NCBI GenBank assembly: GCA_023443045.1
Contig: JAEZWK010000034.1
Location: 1-38,958, forward strand
Source of the DNA: Bacillota bacterium
GTDB lineage: Bacteria > Bacillota_A > Clostridia > Tissierellales > Peptoniphilaceae
Length of the DNA stretch: 38,958 bases
Reading direction: 5' to 3'
How positions within the stretch are numbered: the first letter of the stretch is position 1; every line of letters begins with the position of its first letter. Positions 10,583 through 19,575 of the stretch are shown piece after piece. The position numbers and the translations under genes were made by a program. Below the pieces are notes generated by a model that saw nothing but the letters and a program-made list of their open reading frames with translations, did not search any database and was not told the origin of the DNA.

Positions 10583-11330
10583 CTTTTAACCCTCCTATTT
10601 TTACTACAGAATTTTTTGTAAATAATATTTTAAATATAAATTTAGGAATAGCAACTTGCCTTTTTATTCTTGAAGGCTCTTTATATAATCTATATAACCA
10701 CTCTAATCCAAATTTTTGCATCCATATTGGTGCTCTTTTTATTTTTCCACTAATAACATCCAAACTTCCACCACAGCCTATGGCAAATCTATATGATTTT
10801 TCATAAATTGAATTAATAAATAACTCTTGTTTAGGAAAACCCATAGCAGAAATAACTAAATCTGGATTTTTATTTTTTATATCCTCTATAATCTCTTTAT
10901 GAGTTGTTGAATTCAAATCAAAATATCCATCATGATGTCCCACAACATTGAGCAATTTAAATTGTAATTGAATTTTCTGTATAGCAGCCCTTAATATTTC
11001 ATCTTTAGCCCCAACAATATATATCTTTCCACCAATTTTATCAATCATTGATAATAACATATATAAAGTATCTATACCGGTAAGTCTAGCATGTCCATCA
11101 ATTTTTTTTAATTTCTCAGCAATTTTTATACCTATACCATCTTTTAATACTAAATCAAAATCATTTATCATATTTACTAAAGATAGTTCTTTTGCCTTCA
11201 AAACAATTTCTGGATTTGGTGTTACAATCTTAAGTGAATTATTATTTTCTAGAGTTCTATTAAATATATTTTGTAAATCATCTTTAGATATATCGCTAAA
11301 ATTTATTCCTAAAACTGAGATTTTATTCAT
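10563..11330 (-). CDS. tagA: WecG/TagA/CpsF-family (GT26) glycosyltransferase, probable ManNAc transferase
   Basis: 255 aa, typical for GT26. Family landmarks run in order: [12 protein letters not shown] near 38, [57 protein letters not shown], and the C-terminal membrane-binding tail [16 protein letters not shown] with nearby Lys/Arg residues. Characterised members transfer ManNAc (or ManNAcA) from UDP-sugar to GlcNAc-PP-undecaprenol at the inner membrane face, building the linkage or repeat unit of teichoic acid or secondary wall polymer. It overlaps the GT4-CsaB gene by 8 nt (ATGAATAA) without a good ribosome site, so it is probably translated by coupling. Next to CsaB, the best guess is the ManNAc step of a pyruvylated wall polymer. 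Exact sugar specificity cannot be read from sequence. Confidence 0.88.
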   Translation of the reverse strand: MNKISVLGINFSDISKDDLQNIFNRTLENNNSLKIVTPNPEIVLKAKELSLVNMINDFDLVLKDGIGIKIAEKLKKIDGHARLTGIDTLYMLLSMIDKIGGKIYIVGAKDEILRAAIQKIQLQFKLLNVVGHHDGYFDLNSTTHKEIIEDIKNKNPDLVISAMGFPKQELFINSIYEKSYRFAIGCGGSLDVISGKIKRAPIWMQKFGLEWLYRLYKEPSRIKRQVAIPKFIFKILFTKNSVVKIGGLKDGFKGD

Positions 11331-13509
11331 TGTTTTTTACCATATTCAATGCTTCTTTTGCATTTAATACAGCCAATTCCTTTCTTTTTATTTCATTCAA
11401 TTCTATCTTTGCCAATATTTCATCATCTTTTTCTATAGATAAAATCATCTCATATAAATCTTTATAGCTTAGTTTATTTATATCAATAATATAATTTGAA
11501 TCAATTTCTTTCATAAATCCAATAACTTTAGGATCATAACTTAAAGCTATATTTTTAGTAAGTACACTACTTGCGTATATCAATCCATGCAGCCTCATAG
11601 CAATTACCAATTTAGATAATTTCATTATTCCTAATAATGTAGTTACAGGAATTTCTTGTTCCAGTAAAAAAACGTTCTTTTCAAACGAATTATAAATTTC
11701 TTTTAACAGCGGAAGATCTTGCTTTGTGTGCATCGGTAATAACAATATTTTTTTACTCTGTTTAACTAGCTCTTTTATAACTCTTTTTAAGATTTCTATA
11801 TAATTATTTTCAGATCTCCATGGACGTAAATTTATAATCATAAAATCATCAGTTATTCCCATATTTGCTATAACATTTTTAGCTTCTTCCATATTTGGTT
11901 TTAACAAAAACACAGGGTCACTTCTCAATAATAATTTTGTTGAATCAATACCTAAATCATTTGTATATTTGACAGAATCTTCATCTCTTAAAGTTATCAA
12001 ATCAACCTTGTCTAAAACTTTTGTGGTTAATTTTCTATTAAGCTTCTTATTTATGGGCCCAATTCCATTTGCGTATACAATAACTTTTTTGCCTAATTTT
12101 TTTGCTAGATTTATTACCAATATATAATACCACAAACTTCTACTAGAAGTAATATCTTGTAATAAACTACCTCCACCGCTTACCAACATATCTGATTTTT
12201 TTAAAATTTTATATAATTTAATTGGATTAAATCTATAAACACTTTTGACTCCATAAATCATAGAAGTCTTTTTTGGATTGTTAGAAAGAACTGTTATATT
12301 TATATTAGGATCTTGCCTTTTAAACTCTGTTATAATAGATTCTAAAATAGCATCATCACCCTGATTATCAAATCCATAAAACCCACTCATTACAAGTTTC
12401 TTACCATATAAAATTCTCTTGTAAATATTTTCGTGCTGAGCGCTCATACTTTCTGCGCTATAGTGGTTTATTATGTCTCTATATAAATTTTTCCCAATTA
12501 TTTTGGTGTTTTCCTTGTCCTCAACACATTTTTTAAATAATTCACTTAGTTCTAAATAATTTTCCACGTTAAATAAAAAACCATTTTTACCAGATACAAC
12601 TAATTTGTTGATTCCACCAACTTCTGTAGATATAATAGGCTTTTTAAATTTTCCACCCTCCAAAATAGTATATGGAAAACTTTCACTAAGACTAGTTAAA
12701 ACATTTACATCAATAGCATTCAAAAAAGAAAATGGATCCTTTACTTCTCCTAAGAAAAAAACATTTTTTTCTATACCAAAATCGTGAGCCATTTTTTTTA
12801 AATCATTTTCAAGATGTCCACTGCCTCCTATCAAAAAATAAGCACGATTATTTTTTAAAAATTCTTTTGCAGCTTTCAAAAAAGTTTTGTGGTCTTTAAC
12901 TTCATCTAATCTAGCTAAAATGCCAAAATAATATCCATCAGTTGGAATATTATATCTATTTAAAAAATCATTTTTTTCTATAAAATCTTCTTCTTTCTTT
13001 AAATTTATACCATTATAAACAACAGATATATCTCGATCCTTAAAATTCCTATCCAAAAGCATCTTCTTAAATGAATCACTAACTGCTATAAAATTACTAA
13101 ATTTTTTTAAAGCATATAAATTCAAATTTTTATAAATTAGCTGTTTATAGAAAATTCCTTTGAAGTCAAGATTATAATCAGAATGTACAGTTGTTATAAA
13201 TTTTACATCAAGTTTTTTCATCAAAAAAGAAGCAACAAAATTTGCTCTTGCACCATGAGTATGTATAATATCAACCTTATTTTCCTTACAATAATCAACT
13301 ATATCTGATATAACACTCAAATCAAAACGACTTTTTTGTTTAAAAAGTTTTGTTTTTATTTGATGATAATTGGCTTCGCGTAAAAATGAATCTTCTAAAA
13401 AAACGCCTAAAGTTATATCAATACTTTTACTCAATTCTGGCAAAAGAGTCATTATATGTGTTTTAGCTCCACCAGTATCCCCGCCGCTAATTAAATGTAA
13501 AACATGCAT
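11323..13509 (-). CDS. csaB: GT4 glycosyltransferase fused to CsaB-type polysaccharide pyruvyl transferase
   Basis: A two-enzyme protein of 728 aa. Residues 1 to about 365 are a GT-B glycosyltransferase of family 4: [18 protein letters not shown] (Gly-rich N-terminus), HTHGARANFVASF, the donor loop ILARLDEVKDHKTFLKAA, and the EX7E motif ESFPYTILE near 276-284. Residues from about 371 are a pyruvyl transferase: MSGFYGFDNQGDDAILES, DMLVSGGGSLLQD, YANGIGPI, DLITLRDEDS and AMRLHGLIYASS (Arg/His pair). CsaB-type enzymes add ketal pyruvate from PEP to ManNAc of secondary wall polymer, making the ligand for SLH-domain surface proteins. Start: a longer frame reaches 13545, but the ATG at 13509 shares an A with the upstream stop (TAATG), has AAGGGG upstream, and begins the conserved Gly-rich strand. 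Both halves look complete, so this is a fusion and not a readthrough. Confidence 0.87.
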   Translation of the reverse strand: MHVLHLISGGDTGGAKTHIMTLLPELSKSIDITLGVFLEDSFLREANYHQIKTKLFKQKSRFDLSVISDIVDYCKENKVDIIHTHGARANFVASFLMKKLDVKFITTVHSDYNLDFKGIFYKQLIYKNLNLYALKKFSNFIAVSDSFKKMLLDRNFKDRDISVVYNGINLKKEEDFIEKNDFLNRYNIPTDGYYFGILARLDEVKDHKTFLKAAKEFLKNNRAYFLIGGSGHLENDLKKMAHDFGIEKNVFFLGEVKDPFSFLNAIDVNVLTSLSESFPYTILEGGKFKKPIISTEVGGINKLVVSGKNGFLFNVENYLELSELFKKCVEDKENTKIIGKNLYRDIINHYSAESMSAQHENIYKRILYGKKLVMSGFYGFDNQGDDAILESIITEFKRQDPNINITVLSNNPKKTSMIYGVKSVYRFNPIKLYKILKKSDMLVSGGGSLLQDITSSRSLWYYILVINLAKKLGKKVIVYANGIGPINKKLNRKLTTKVLDKVDLITLRDEDSVKYTNDLGIDSTKLLLRSDPVFLLKPNMEEAKNVIANMGITDDFMIINLRPWRSENNYIEILKRVIKELVKQSKKILLLPMHTKQDLPLLKEIYNSFEKNVFLLEQEIPVTTLLGIMKLSKLVIAMRLHGLIYASSVLTKNIALSYDPKVIGFMKEIDSNYIIDINKLSYKDLYEMILSIEKDDEILAKIELNEIKRKELAVLNAKEALNMVKNNE

Positions 13510-14456
13510 TAATAAAATTCCCCTTCTATTGGAAGTACGTACCATTCTGTCAATTTAGTGCCTAATCCATCACTTTTTATTATCATAGGAACATCTCTTT
13601 TAGAATATAAAAAAGCTTCCTTCCTAAAGAAATCTTTATCCATATCATTTAAGAATGTTACAACCATAACTCCATTTTGTTCTAAAGTAATTTTTTGTAA
13701 TTCATCAATCAATACTTTTCTACTTTCATCATCACTAGCTATAATATCCATAATAACACTAAATTTATATCCAGTTTTCTCAATAATTTTAGCAATTAAA
13801 TATCCACTTAATTCATTTCCATTATATGACTCCAAAAAAATATAATTTTTTCTATTTGCAACTTTTTTACATAAAAAATCATAAGTTCTAAAAGTCATTA
13901 GAGGATAATTAGAAGAAAGTTGACGAAATAAATCTTCCCAACTCTGATGAACAGAATCTACTTTCTTACAATGATAATTTGATGTATCTATTTTAATCCT
14001 TGATCTATTTTTCCACATTAAAAACTTCATAATCATTTTAAGTGGAAATGATAATCTATCAGATTTATAATCTATATTTTTTACATATATTGGTATCTGC
14101 CCTACAATATCATAATTTTTTCTGTCAACAAAAAATAATAATTCATAGGCCAAGGGAAAACAGTAAATTAAATCAGCATCAGAAATTTTACTCTCAATCT
14201 TTTCGTAAAGATTGGTAAAAATACCCTGTCTTCGTCTTTCCTTAGTAACAACATTATCAATTAACAAATAAGAATTATGTATTTTTCCAAAATTATTTAA
14301 CTTTCTTTTTATAGCTCCTAAATGTGCATAATACTTATCATCTTCTTTTTCAAACTCATGAATCACATCTTCGTTATATCTATTTTCAATATCTTCTGAA
14401 TAATTTTCGGAATATAGTTCTTTTAAAAGTTCAACAAATGATTGATTAATCTTCAT
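13509..14456 (-). CDS. GNAT-fold acyltransferase of the cell-envelope polysaccharide type
   Basis: 315 aa. Residues about 60-130 show a GNAT acetyl-CoA motif A ([20 protein letters not shown], with R-R-Q-G-I-F as the pyrophosphate loop). Then comes [20 protein letters not shown], the segment seen in GNAT proteins of polysaccharide clusters, and IPIYVKNID. The remaining half resembles a second, degenerate GNAT-like domain ([31 protein letters not shown]). It overlaps mazF by 11 nt, with GGAG 7 nt before its ATG, and ends in TAATG with the GT4-CsaB gene. The position suggests acylation of a wall-polymer sugar or intermediate, but the substrate is unknown. I do not recognise a named orthologue. 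Confidence 0.7.
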   Translation of the reverse strand: MKINQSFVELLKELYSENYSEDIENRYNEDVIHEFEKEDDKYYAHLGAIKRKLNNFGKIHNSYLLIDNVVTKERRRQGIFTNLYEKIESKISDADLIYCFPLAYELLFFVDRKNYDIVGQIPIYVKNIDYKSDRLSFPLKMIMKFLMWKNRSRIKIDTSNYHCKKVDSVHQSWEDLFRQLSSNYPLMTFRTYDFLCKKVANRKNYIFLESYNGNELSGYLIAKIIEKTGYKFSVIMDIIASDDESRKVLIDELQKITLEQNGVMVVTFLNDMDKDFFRKEAFLYSKRDVPMIIKSDGLGTKLTEWYVLPIEGEFY

Positions 14457-14877
14457 TATTATTCTCCAAATGAAGCGAAATTCTTAACGCTTTATCCACT
14501 TCTTTTTTTAATTTTTTAGATATCTGTCCAATTTTTTCTCTTAATCTACTCTTATCAATAGTTCTAATTTGTTCTAATAATATTACTGACTCTTTTGGTA
14601 AACCTACGTTTTCATTTATCATAACATGTGTTGGCAGCTGCGCCTTACTTTGAACCGAAGTAATAGCTGCCACAATAGTAGTAGGAGAATGCTTGTTGCC
14701 GGTATTATTTTGAATAATTAAGACTGGTCTTACTCCTCCTTGTTCACTACCTATAACTGGAGATAAGTTTGCATAATATAAGTCACCTTTTTTTAAAATT
14801 GAGGATTTCGAATTTTTTTCATCACTATTTTTGGGTACAGATTTATTTTGTTTGGTATGAGTATTTTTATTAGACAT
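14446..14877 (-). CDS. ndoA: MazF/EndoA-family endoribonuclease (PemK fold), no adjacent antitoxin
   Basis: 143 aa. The core from residue 30 ([19 protein letters not shown]) follows Bacillus EndoA closely. The catalytic pair matches R25/T48 of that enzyme at R50 ([10 protein letters not shown]) and T73 (IVAAITS), so the protein looks active; EndoA cleaves mRNA at UACAU. An N-terminal extension of about 27 residues, rich in Lys, Ser and Asn, precedes the fold. It is read in frame from the ATG that overlaps the alr stop by 8 nt, with GGAG upstream, and there is no alternative Met before the core. In Bacillus the order is alr-ndoAI-ndoA. Here alr runs directly into the toxin gene with no antitoxin between, and none was found on the other side. 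Identity is firm; the physiological role without the partner is open. Confidence 0.9.
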   Translation of the reverse strand: MSNKNTHTKQNKSVPKNSDEKNSKSSILKKGDLYYANLSPVIGSEQGGVRPVLIIQNNTGNKHSPTTIVAAITSVQSKAQLPTHVMINENVGLPKESVILLEQIRTIDKSRLREKIGQISKKLKKEVDKALRISLHLENNNED

Positions 14878-16030
14878 AATTAATTATACTCCAAACTTTG
14901 TCATTTTTCATATATACTCTAGGAATTCTACGTGAAATCATACATAATAATTCATAATGGATAGTACCCATAGTCTTTGCCAATTTTTCTAAATTAGCCT
15001 CTTCTTTTGTGTTCCCTATAATAGTAATCTCATCACCAATCGATATTCCTTCAACATCAGTAGCATCTACCATAAATTGGTCCATGCATATATTTCCAAT
15101 AGATGGTAATTTTTGTCCATTATAAAATACTTCTAAATGATTTGAAAGAAGTCTACTTATCCCATCGGCGTATCCTAGAGGAATCGTGGCAACTTTAGTT
15201 ATTCTTTTTGTTACATATGAATGCCCGTAGCTAATACCACTTCCTGCTGGAAGTATTTTTATATTTGACACCAAGGCTTTTAGTGTCATCAAAGGCTTTA
15301 AATCCCAGTTGTTTTTAATAGTTTCACTGGGCTTGTATCCATATAATATAATTCCTGGTCTAATAATGTCCATAGCATATTCTGGATAATCCATAATTGC
15401 GGCGCTATTAGATAAATGCTTTAACAATCTTTTGCCAGATAGTTTTTCTAATTTCTCTGTAAAGTCAATAAATTTATTGTATTGCTCTTTTGTTTGTCCT
15501 CTATCATCGATATCCGCAGTAGCAAAATGAGTGTATATTCCTTCGCAATTAATATTGTCAAAACTTAAAATTTCATTTGCTCTTTGAAGAGCAACTTCCC
15601 CTGGTAAAAATCCAATTCTACTCATACCTGTATCAAGTTTAATATGTATTTTCGCAATTAAATTTAATTCTCTAGCATATTTAGAAATCAATTTAGCCTG
15701 TTCATAATCATAGACTGTCATTGTTAAGTCGTGTTTTATAGCTTCTTTTATTTCAGAATCTCTTATGTAATTTAAAAGTAGAATTGGCTCATCTATACCA
15801 TTTTCTCTCAATTCCAAACCCTCTGACAAAATTGACACGGCAAATCTTTTTACACCTAAATTTATTAATTCTTTTGCTATTGTGATAGCCCCATGATTGT
15901 ATGCATTTGCTTTAATTACAGCCATTATTTCGCTGTTAGGGTTGACATTTGATTTTATAATGTGTATATTGTGTTTTAAGTTATCTAGATTTATTTCTAA
16001 CCAACAAGGTCTAATCTCATCAAAATTCAT
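14870..16030 (-). CDS. alr: Alanine racemase
   Basis: 386 aa from the preferred start. PLP-dependent enzyme making D-alanine for peptidoglycan. The PLP lysine is K40 in [11 protein letters not shown]. The barrel includes [15 protein letters not shown] and [13 protein letters not shown], and the C-terminal domain carries the catalytic Tyr near 268 (GISYGHSY) and [10 protein letters not shown]. Two ATG codons are available, at 16042 and 16030. The second is chosen because GGGAGG lies 4-5 nt before it, whereas the first would sit only about 5 nt from the predicted transcription start and lacks a ribosome site. First gene of the eight-gene operon; the promoter at 16054-16082 gives a 17-nt leader. 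It overlaps ndoA by 8 nt. Confidence 0.95.
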   Translation of the reverse strand: MNFDEIRPCWLEINLDNLKHNIHIIKSNVNPNSEIMAVIKANAYNHGAITIAKELINLGVKRFAVSILSEGLELRENGIDEPILLLNYIRDSEIKEAIKHDLTMTVYDYEQAKLISKYARELNLIAKIHIKLDTGMSRIGFLPGEVALQRANEILSFDNINCEGIYTHFATADIDDRGQTKEQYNKFIDFTEKLEKLSGKRLLKHLSNSAAIMDYPEYAMDIIRPGIILYGYKPSETIKNNWDLKPLMTLKALVSNIKILPAGSGISYGHSYVTKRITKVATIPLGYADGISRLLSNHLEVFYNGQKLPSIGNICMDQFMVDATDVEGISIGDEITIIGNTKEEANLEKLAKTMGTIHYELLCMISRRIPRVYMKNDKVWSIINYV

Positions 16031-16053
16031 AAGGCCTCCCATTTCTCAAGTTC

Positions 16054-16082
16054 AGTATATCACATACTTTGTTTTTATTCAA
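16054..16082 (-). promoter_or_regulatory. Promoter of the alr operon
   Basis: Minus strand: TTGAAT (16077-16082), 17-nt spacer, TATACT (16054-16059), with TGTGA just before the -10 box (extended -10). It is almost the same sequence as the ireB promoter at 31457-31485. The -35 region lies close to the start of the divergent HD gene, so the two promoters probably overlap. Confidence 0.8.
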
Positions 16083-16120
16083 TTTAAAACACTTACTATT
16101 TTTTTATAAAAGGTGATTCC

Positions 16121-16684
16121 ATGGAAAATTTTAAACAGTATTTAGATTTTATAGTCGAAATAGATAAAATGAAAAACATTTTTAGAAGAACTAAGCTTAT
16201 TGGCATTGATAGAAGAGAAAATGACGCGGAACATACATTTCATATTGCACTCATGGCAGTTTTATTAAGGGATTTTAGAAATGGCGCTGATGAATTAAAA
16301 TCAATAAAAATGCTTCTAGTTCATGATTTAATTGAAATATATGCAGGTGATACTTTTGCATATGATACTATTGGTAATCTATCGAAAAAAGAAAGGGAAC
16401 TTAAATCTGCTAAAAAACTATATTCACTATTACCTAAAAAAATTGGGGATGAGCTGATGGATTTATGGCTAGAATTTGAGGAGATGAGTACGCAAGAATC
16501 TATTTTTGCAAACGCTATGGATAGATTACAACCCATTATTCACAATCTTTATAATAATGGCGGTACTTGGAATGAATTTAATGTAAATTTACTTCAATTA
16601 AAACAGAGGATGCTCCCGATTAAATTATGGAATGAGGATATTTATAATTTTATTTTAGAAAAAGCAAAACAATATATAAAATAA
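16121..16684 (+). CDS. HD-domain phosphohydrolase, HDDC2/YfbR-like 5'-deoxynucleotidase type
   Basis: 187 aa, nearly all one HD domain of the HD_3 type. The metal-binding residues are in place: H38 (NDAEHTFHIAL), H68-D69 (LLVHDLIEIYAGD) and D134 (NAMDRLQP). The N-terminal IDKMKNIFRRTKL is characteristic of the family that removes phosphate from (deoxy)nucleoside 5'-monophosphates. The role is probably nucleotide pool cleaning in the cytosol; the substrate is inferred. AAAAGGTGATTCC precedes the ATG, a usable ribosome site. The promoter is weak to the eye: TACTAT at 16094-16099 with TTGTTT 19 nt upstream. It is one of only two plus-strand genes here and stands alone between the alr promoter and the uvrA terminator. 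Confidence 0.85.
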   Translation: MENFKQYLDFIVEIDKMKNIFRRTKLIGIDRRENDAEHTFHIALMAVLLRDFRNGADELKSIKMLLVHDLIEIYAGDTFAYDTIGNLSKKERELKSAKKLYSLLPKKIGDELMDLWLEFEEMSTQESIFANAMDRLQPIIHNLYNNGGTWNEFNVNLLQLKQRMLPIKLWNEDIYNFILEKAKQYIK

Positions 16685-16759
16685 AAGCAAGATCATGTAC
16701 TGCCCCCTTTAATCCGGACACGGAAATAAGGGGGCAGTATATACGTCACGCTTGCTTTT
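16683..16759. terminator. Bidirectional terminator between the HD gene and uvrA, interrupted by a small palindrome
   Basis: AAAAGCAAG (16683-16691) pairs with CTTGCTTTT (16751-16759), followed by further T residues on the plus strand and by the A/T-rich end of the HD gene on the minus strand. The 3' ends of both convergent genes run into the outer arms. Between the arms sits a second, very GC-rich hairpin (16698-16709 with 16728-16739), annotated separately. Confidence 0.7.
16696..16745. mobile_element. 50-bp palindromic element resembling two abutted IS3-family ends (remnant or MITE)
   Basis: Perfect 12-bp inverted repeats TACTGCCCCCTT (16698-16709) and AAGGGGGCAGTA (16728-16739) flank an 18-nt centre that itself holds TCCG-GACA-CGGA. 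The left arm reads TGTACTGCCCCCTTTAATCC, which resembles IS150-type (IS3 family) terminal repeats from memory. TCA occurs immediately on both sides (16693-16695 and 16746-16748), compatible with a 3-bp target duplication. Removing the element plus one TCA rejoins the two outer terminator arms with a short ATCACG loop. There is no room for a transposase. The right end is not a perfect mirror of the left, so the exact boundary is uncertain. Confidence 0.5.
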
Positions 16760-19571
16760 TTATTATTTTATTTAAAAATTTTCCAGTATAACTATTTTTA
16801 TTGTTTGCTACTTCTTCTGGTGTTCCTGTACATACTATATATCCACCTTCATCTCCACCTTCAGGTCCTAAATCAATAATATAATCACTTATTTTTATAA
16901 CATCTAAATTATGTTCTATTATTACCATAGTATTTCCACCATCAACTAATTTTTGTAGAACTTCTATTAGTTTTCGAACATCTTCTGAATGTAATCCGGT
17001 TGTTGGCTCGTCTAGGATATAAATAGTCTTTCCTGTAGATCTTTTGGATAACTCAGTTGCTAATTTTACTCTTTGGGCCTCTCCTCCTGATAATTCTGTG
17101 GAGCTCTGTCCCAATTTTATATATCCCAATCCTACGTCTTGTAAAGTTTTTAATTTTCTTTTAATAGGTTCATGATTTTCAAAAAATTCAAGCGCTTCAT
17201 CTACAGACATATTTAATACATCTGCAATATTTTTCCCTTTATATGTTACCTCCAAAGTTTCTTTATTATATCTTTTTCCTTTGCATACTTCACATGGCAC
17301 ATAAACATCTGGCAGAAAATGCATTTCGACCTTAATGATTCCATCTCCCTTACAGGATTCACATCTTCCACCTTTTACATTAAATGAAAATCTACCTTTT
17401 TTGTAGCCTTTAGCTTTTGCCTCATTTGTCATGGCAAAAACATCTCTTATACTGTCAAATACACCCGTATAAGTAGCTGGATTACTTCTAGGAGTTCGGC
17501 CTATAGGAGTCTGATCAATTACTACAACTTTATCTAATAATTCTGTGCCTATAATAGAATCATATTCACCGGATTTAAATTTTGCATTGTTCAATTTTTT
17601 AGCTAATGATTTATATAATACTTCATTAACCAAAGAACTCTTTCCTGATCCACTTACTCCTGTTACAGCAGTCAATACACCAAGAGGTATTTTTACATCT
17701 ATATTCTTTAAATTATTTTCTTTTGCTCCCAAAATCTCTAAAAATCCATTTTTCGTTTCTCTTCTTTTCTCTGGGCATTCTATCATTTTTTTGCCAGAAA
17801 GATATTGTCCCGTGATACTCTTTTTACTTTTTAAGATCTGTTTATATGTTCCGAAAAAGACAACTTCACCACCATTAACTCCTGCGCCCGGTCCTATATC
17901 TAAGATATAGTCAGCTTCTTTCATAGTATCTTCATCGTGTTCTACGACTAAAACAGTATTCCCGATATTGGTTAATTCTCGAAGCGTTTTCAAGAGTTTA
18001 TCATTATCTCGTGGATGAAGACCGATACTTGGTTCATCTAATACATATATCACTCCAACTAATTTACTTCCTATTTGTGTTGCCAATCTGATTCTTTGGC
18101 TTTCTCCTCCGCTCAAGGTAAGTGCCATTCTAGATAAAGTCAAATAAGATAATCCGACAGCTTTTAAGAAATTTAATCGATTTTTAATTTCTTTTAATAT
18201 TTCTGATGCAATCATTTGTTGCGATTCAGTTAATTCTAATTTATCTATAAAATTTAATAGATTATTAACATTTAAATCAGTAACTTCTGAAATATTTTTA
18301 CCATTTATTTTTACACTTAAAGCTTCATCATTTAATCTTTTTCCTCCACAATTTGGGCATGGAACTTCTTGCATATATTCATTGATTTTCTTTCTAATAT
18401 ATTCACTTTGAGTATTTTCATATCTGAACTGAAGATTCTCTACTACTCCTTCCCACTTACCTTTATAAATCCTTGGTTTTCCTTTACTAAATCCCGATTT
18501 ATAGGTAAAAGATATATCATATGATGTACCATATAATATATCATCTATAAGCTTTTTAGGTGCTTTAGATATTTTTTCGTTGAAATCAAAATTATGTTTT
18601 TTACATATTTCTTTTAATACATTAGTATAATATGAGTCACCATCAGATAAATAAACGGGTATAGCACCCTGTTTTAGTGATAAATTATAATCTTCTATAA
18701 TAGCGTCTTTATCTACCTTTCTAAAATATCCAAGACCATTACAGGTTTTACACATTCCAAATGGTGAGTTAAAACTAAATAATCTAGGACTTATTTCTGA
18801 GATTGCTATATTACAATCTGGACAAGCAAATTTCTCACTAAAAAGCATTTCTTCTTTATCTGTTTTTAACACAAAAAGACCATCTGATAATTTCAGCGCT
18901 GTTTCTATAGAATCTGATAATCTTTTTCTGATTCCATCTCTTATGATCAATCTATCTACAACTAAATTAATATTATGAAATTTATTTTTAGATAATTCGG
19001 GAACTTCTGAAATGTCATATAGCTCATTATCTATAAATACTCTAACAAAACCATCTTTTTTTATTTTTTCCAAAACATTTTTATGTTCACCTTTTTTATT
19101 TCTGACAAGAGGAGAAAGAATCTGAATTTTTGTGTTTTCGGGTAAAGATAGAACCTTTTCCACCATCTGATCTATACTCTGTTTTTCTATCTTCTTTCCA
19201 CACTTCGGGCAATATACATCACCTATTCTAGCAAATAATAATCTCAGATAATCATATATTTCCGTTACCGTTCCCACAGTAGATCTTGGATTTTTGGAAG
19301 TTGTTTTCTGATCTATAGAAATCGAAGGACTAAGACCTCCAATAAAATCAACATTTGGTTTATCCATCTGACCTAAAAACATTCTTGCATAACTTGATAA
19401 ACTTTCTACATATCGTCTTTGACCCTCTGCATAAATTGTATCAAATGCTAATGAACTTTTACCCGACCCAGATAGCCCGGTAATTACAATCATTTTATTT
19501 CTAGGTAATTCTATATCTATAGATTTTAAATTATTCTCTCTTGCACCTTTTACAATTATTTTATCATCCAT
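16746..19571 (-). CDS. uvrA: Excinuclease ABC subunit A
   Basis: 941 aa, full length. DNA damage sensor ATPase that loads UvrB. Two ABC modules: first Walker A GLSGSGKS (32-39), first signature LSGGESQRIRL (about 484), second Walker A GVSGSGKS (about 637), second signature LSGGEAQRVKL (about 825) followed by YILDEPTTGLH. Zinc-binding Cys pairs: CPKC (about 118), CPDC/CKTC (about 247-272) and CESC/CEVC (about 735-762), the last in the DNA-binding zinc module. The start ATG lies 4 nt after the uvrB stop and lacks a strong ribosome site, so coupling to uvrB is likely. Its stop codon abuts the small palindromic element at 16696-16745. Confidence 0.97.
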   Translation of the reverse strand: MDDKIIVKGARENNLKSIDIELPRNKMIVITGLSGSGKSSLAFDTIYAEGQRRYVESLSSYARMFLGQMDKPNVDFIGGLSPSISIDQKTTSKNPRSTVGTVTEIYDYLRLLFARIGDVYCPKCGKKIEKQSIDQMVEKVLSLPENTKIQILSPLVRNKKGEHKNVLEKIKKDGFVRVFIDNELYDISEVPELSKNKFHNINLVVDRLIIRDGIRKRLSDSIETALKLSDGLFVLKTDKEEMLFSEKFACPDCNIAISEISPRLFSFNSPFGMCKTCNGLGYFRKVDKDAIIEDYNLSLKQGAIPVYLSDGDSYYTNVLKEICKKHNFDFNEKISKAPKKLIDDILYGTSYDISFTYKSGFSKGKPRIYKGKWEGVVENLQFRYENTQSEYIRKKINEYMQEVPCPNCGGKRLNDEALSVKINGKNISEVTDLNVNNLLNFIDKLELTESQQMIASEILKEIKNRLNFLKAVGLSYLTLSRMALTLSGGESQRIRLATQIGSKLVGVIYVLDEPSIGLHPRDNDKLLKTLRELTNIGNTVLVVEHDEDTMKEADYILDIGPGAGVNGGEVVFFGTYKQILKSKKSITGQYLSGKKMIECPEKRRETKNGFLEILGAKENNLKNIDVKIPLGVLTAVTGVSGSGKSSLVNEVLYKSLAKKLNNAKFKSGEYDSIIGTELLDKVVVIDQTPIGRTPRSNPATYTGVFDSIRDVFAMTNEAKAKGYKKGRFSFNVKGGRCESCKGDGIIKVEMHFLPDVYVPCEVCKGKRYNKETLEVTYKGKNIADVLNMSVDEALEFFENHEPIKRKLKTLQDVGLGYIKLGQSSTELSGGEAQRVKLATELSKRSTGKTIYILDEPTTGLHSEDVRKLIEVLQKLVDGGNTMVIIEHNLDVIKISDYIIDLGPEGGDEGGYIVCTGTPEEVANNKNSYTGKFLNKIIKKQA

Positions 19572-19575
19572 ATCA

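Noticed and set aside
11323..13545. Start of the GT4-CsaB gene at 13545
   Set aside because: This would add 12 residues overlapping the GNAT gene by 37 nt without a ribosome site; the ATG at 13509 fits the TAATG overlap and the conserved N-terminus.
14870..14900. Possible small MazE/EndoAI antitoxin between alr and the toxin gene
   Set aside because: The two genes overlap by 8 nt and no frame of suitable size fits; nothing similar is found after the toxin gene either.
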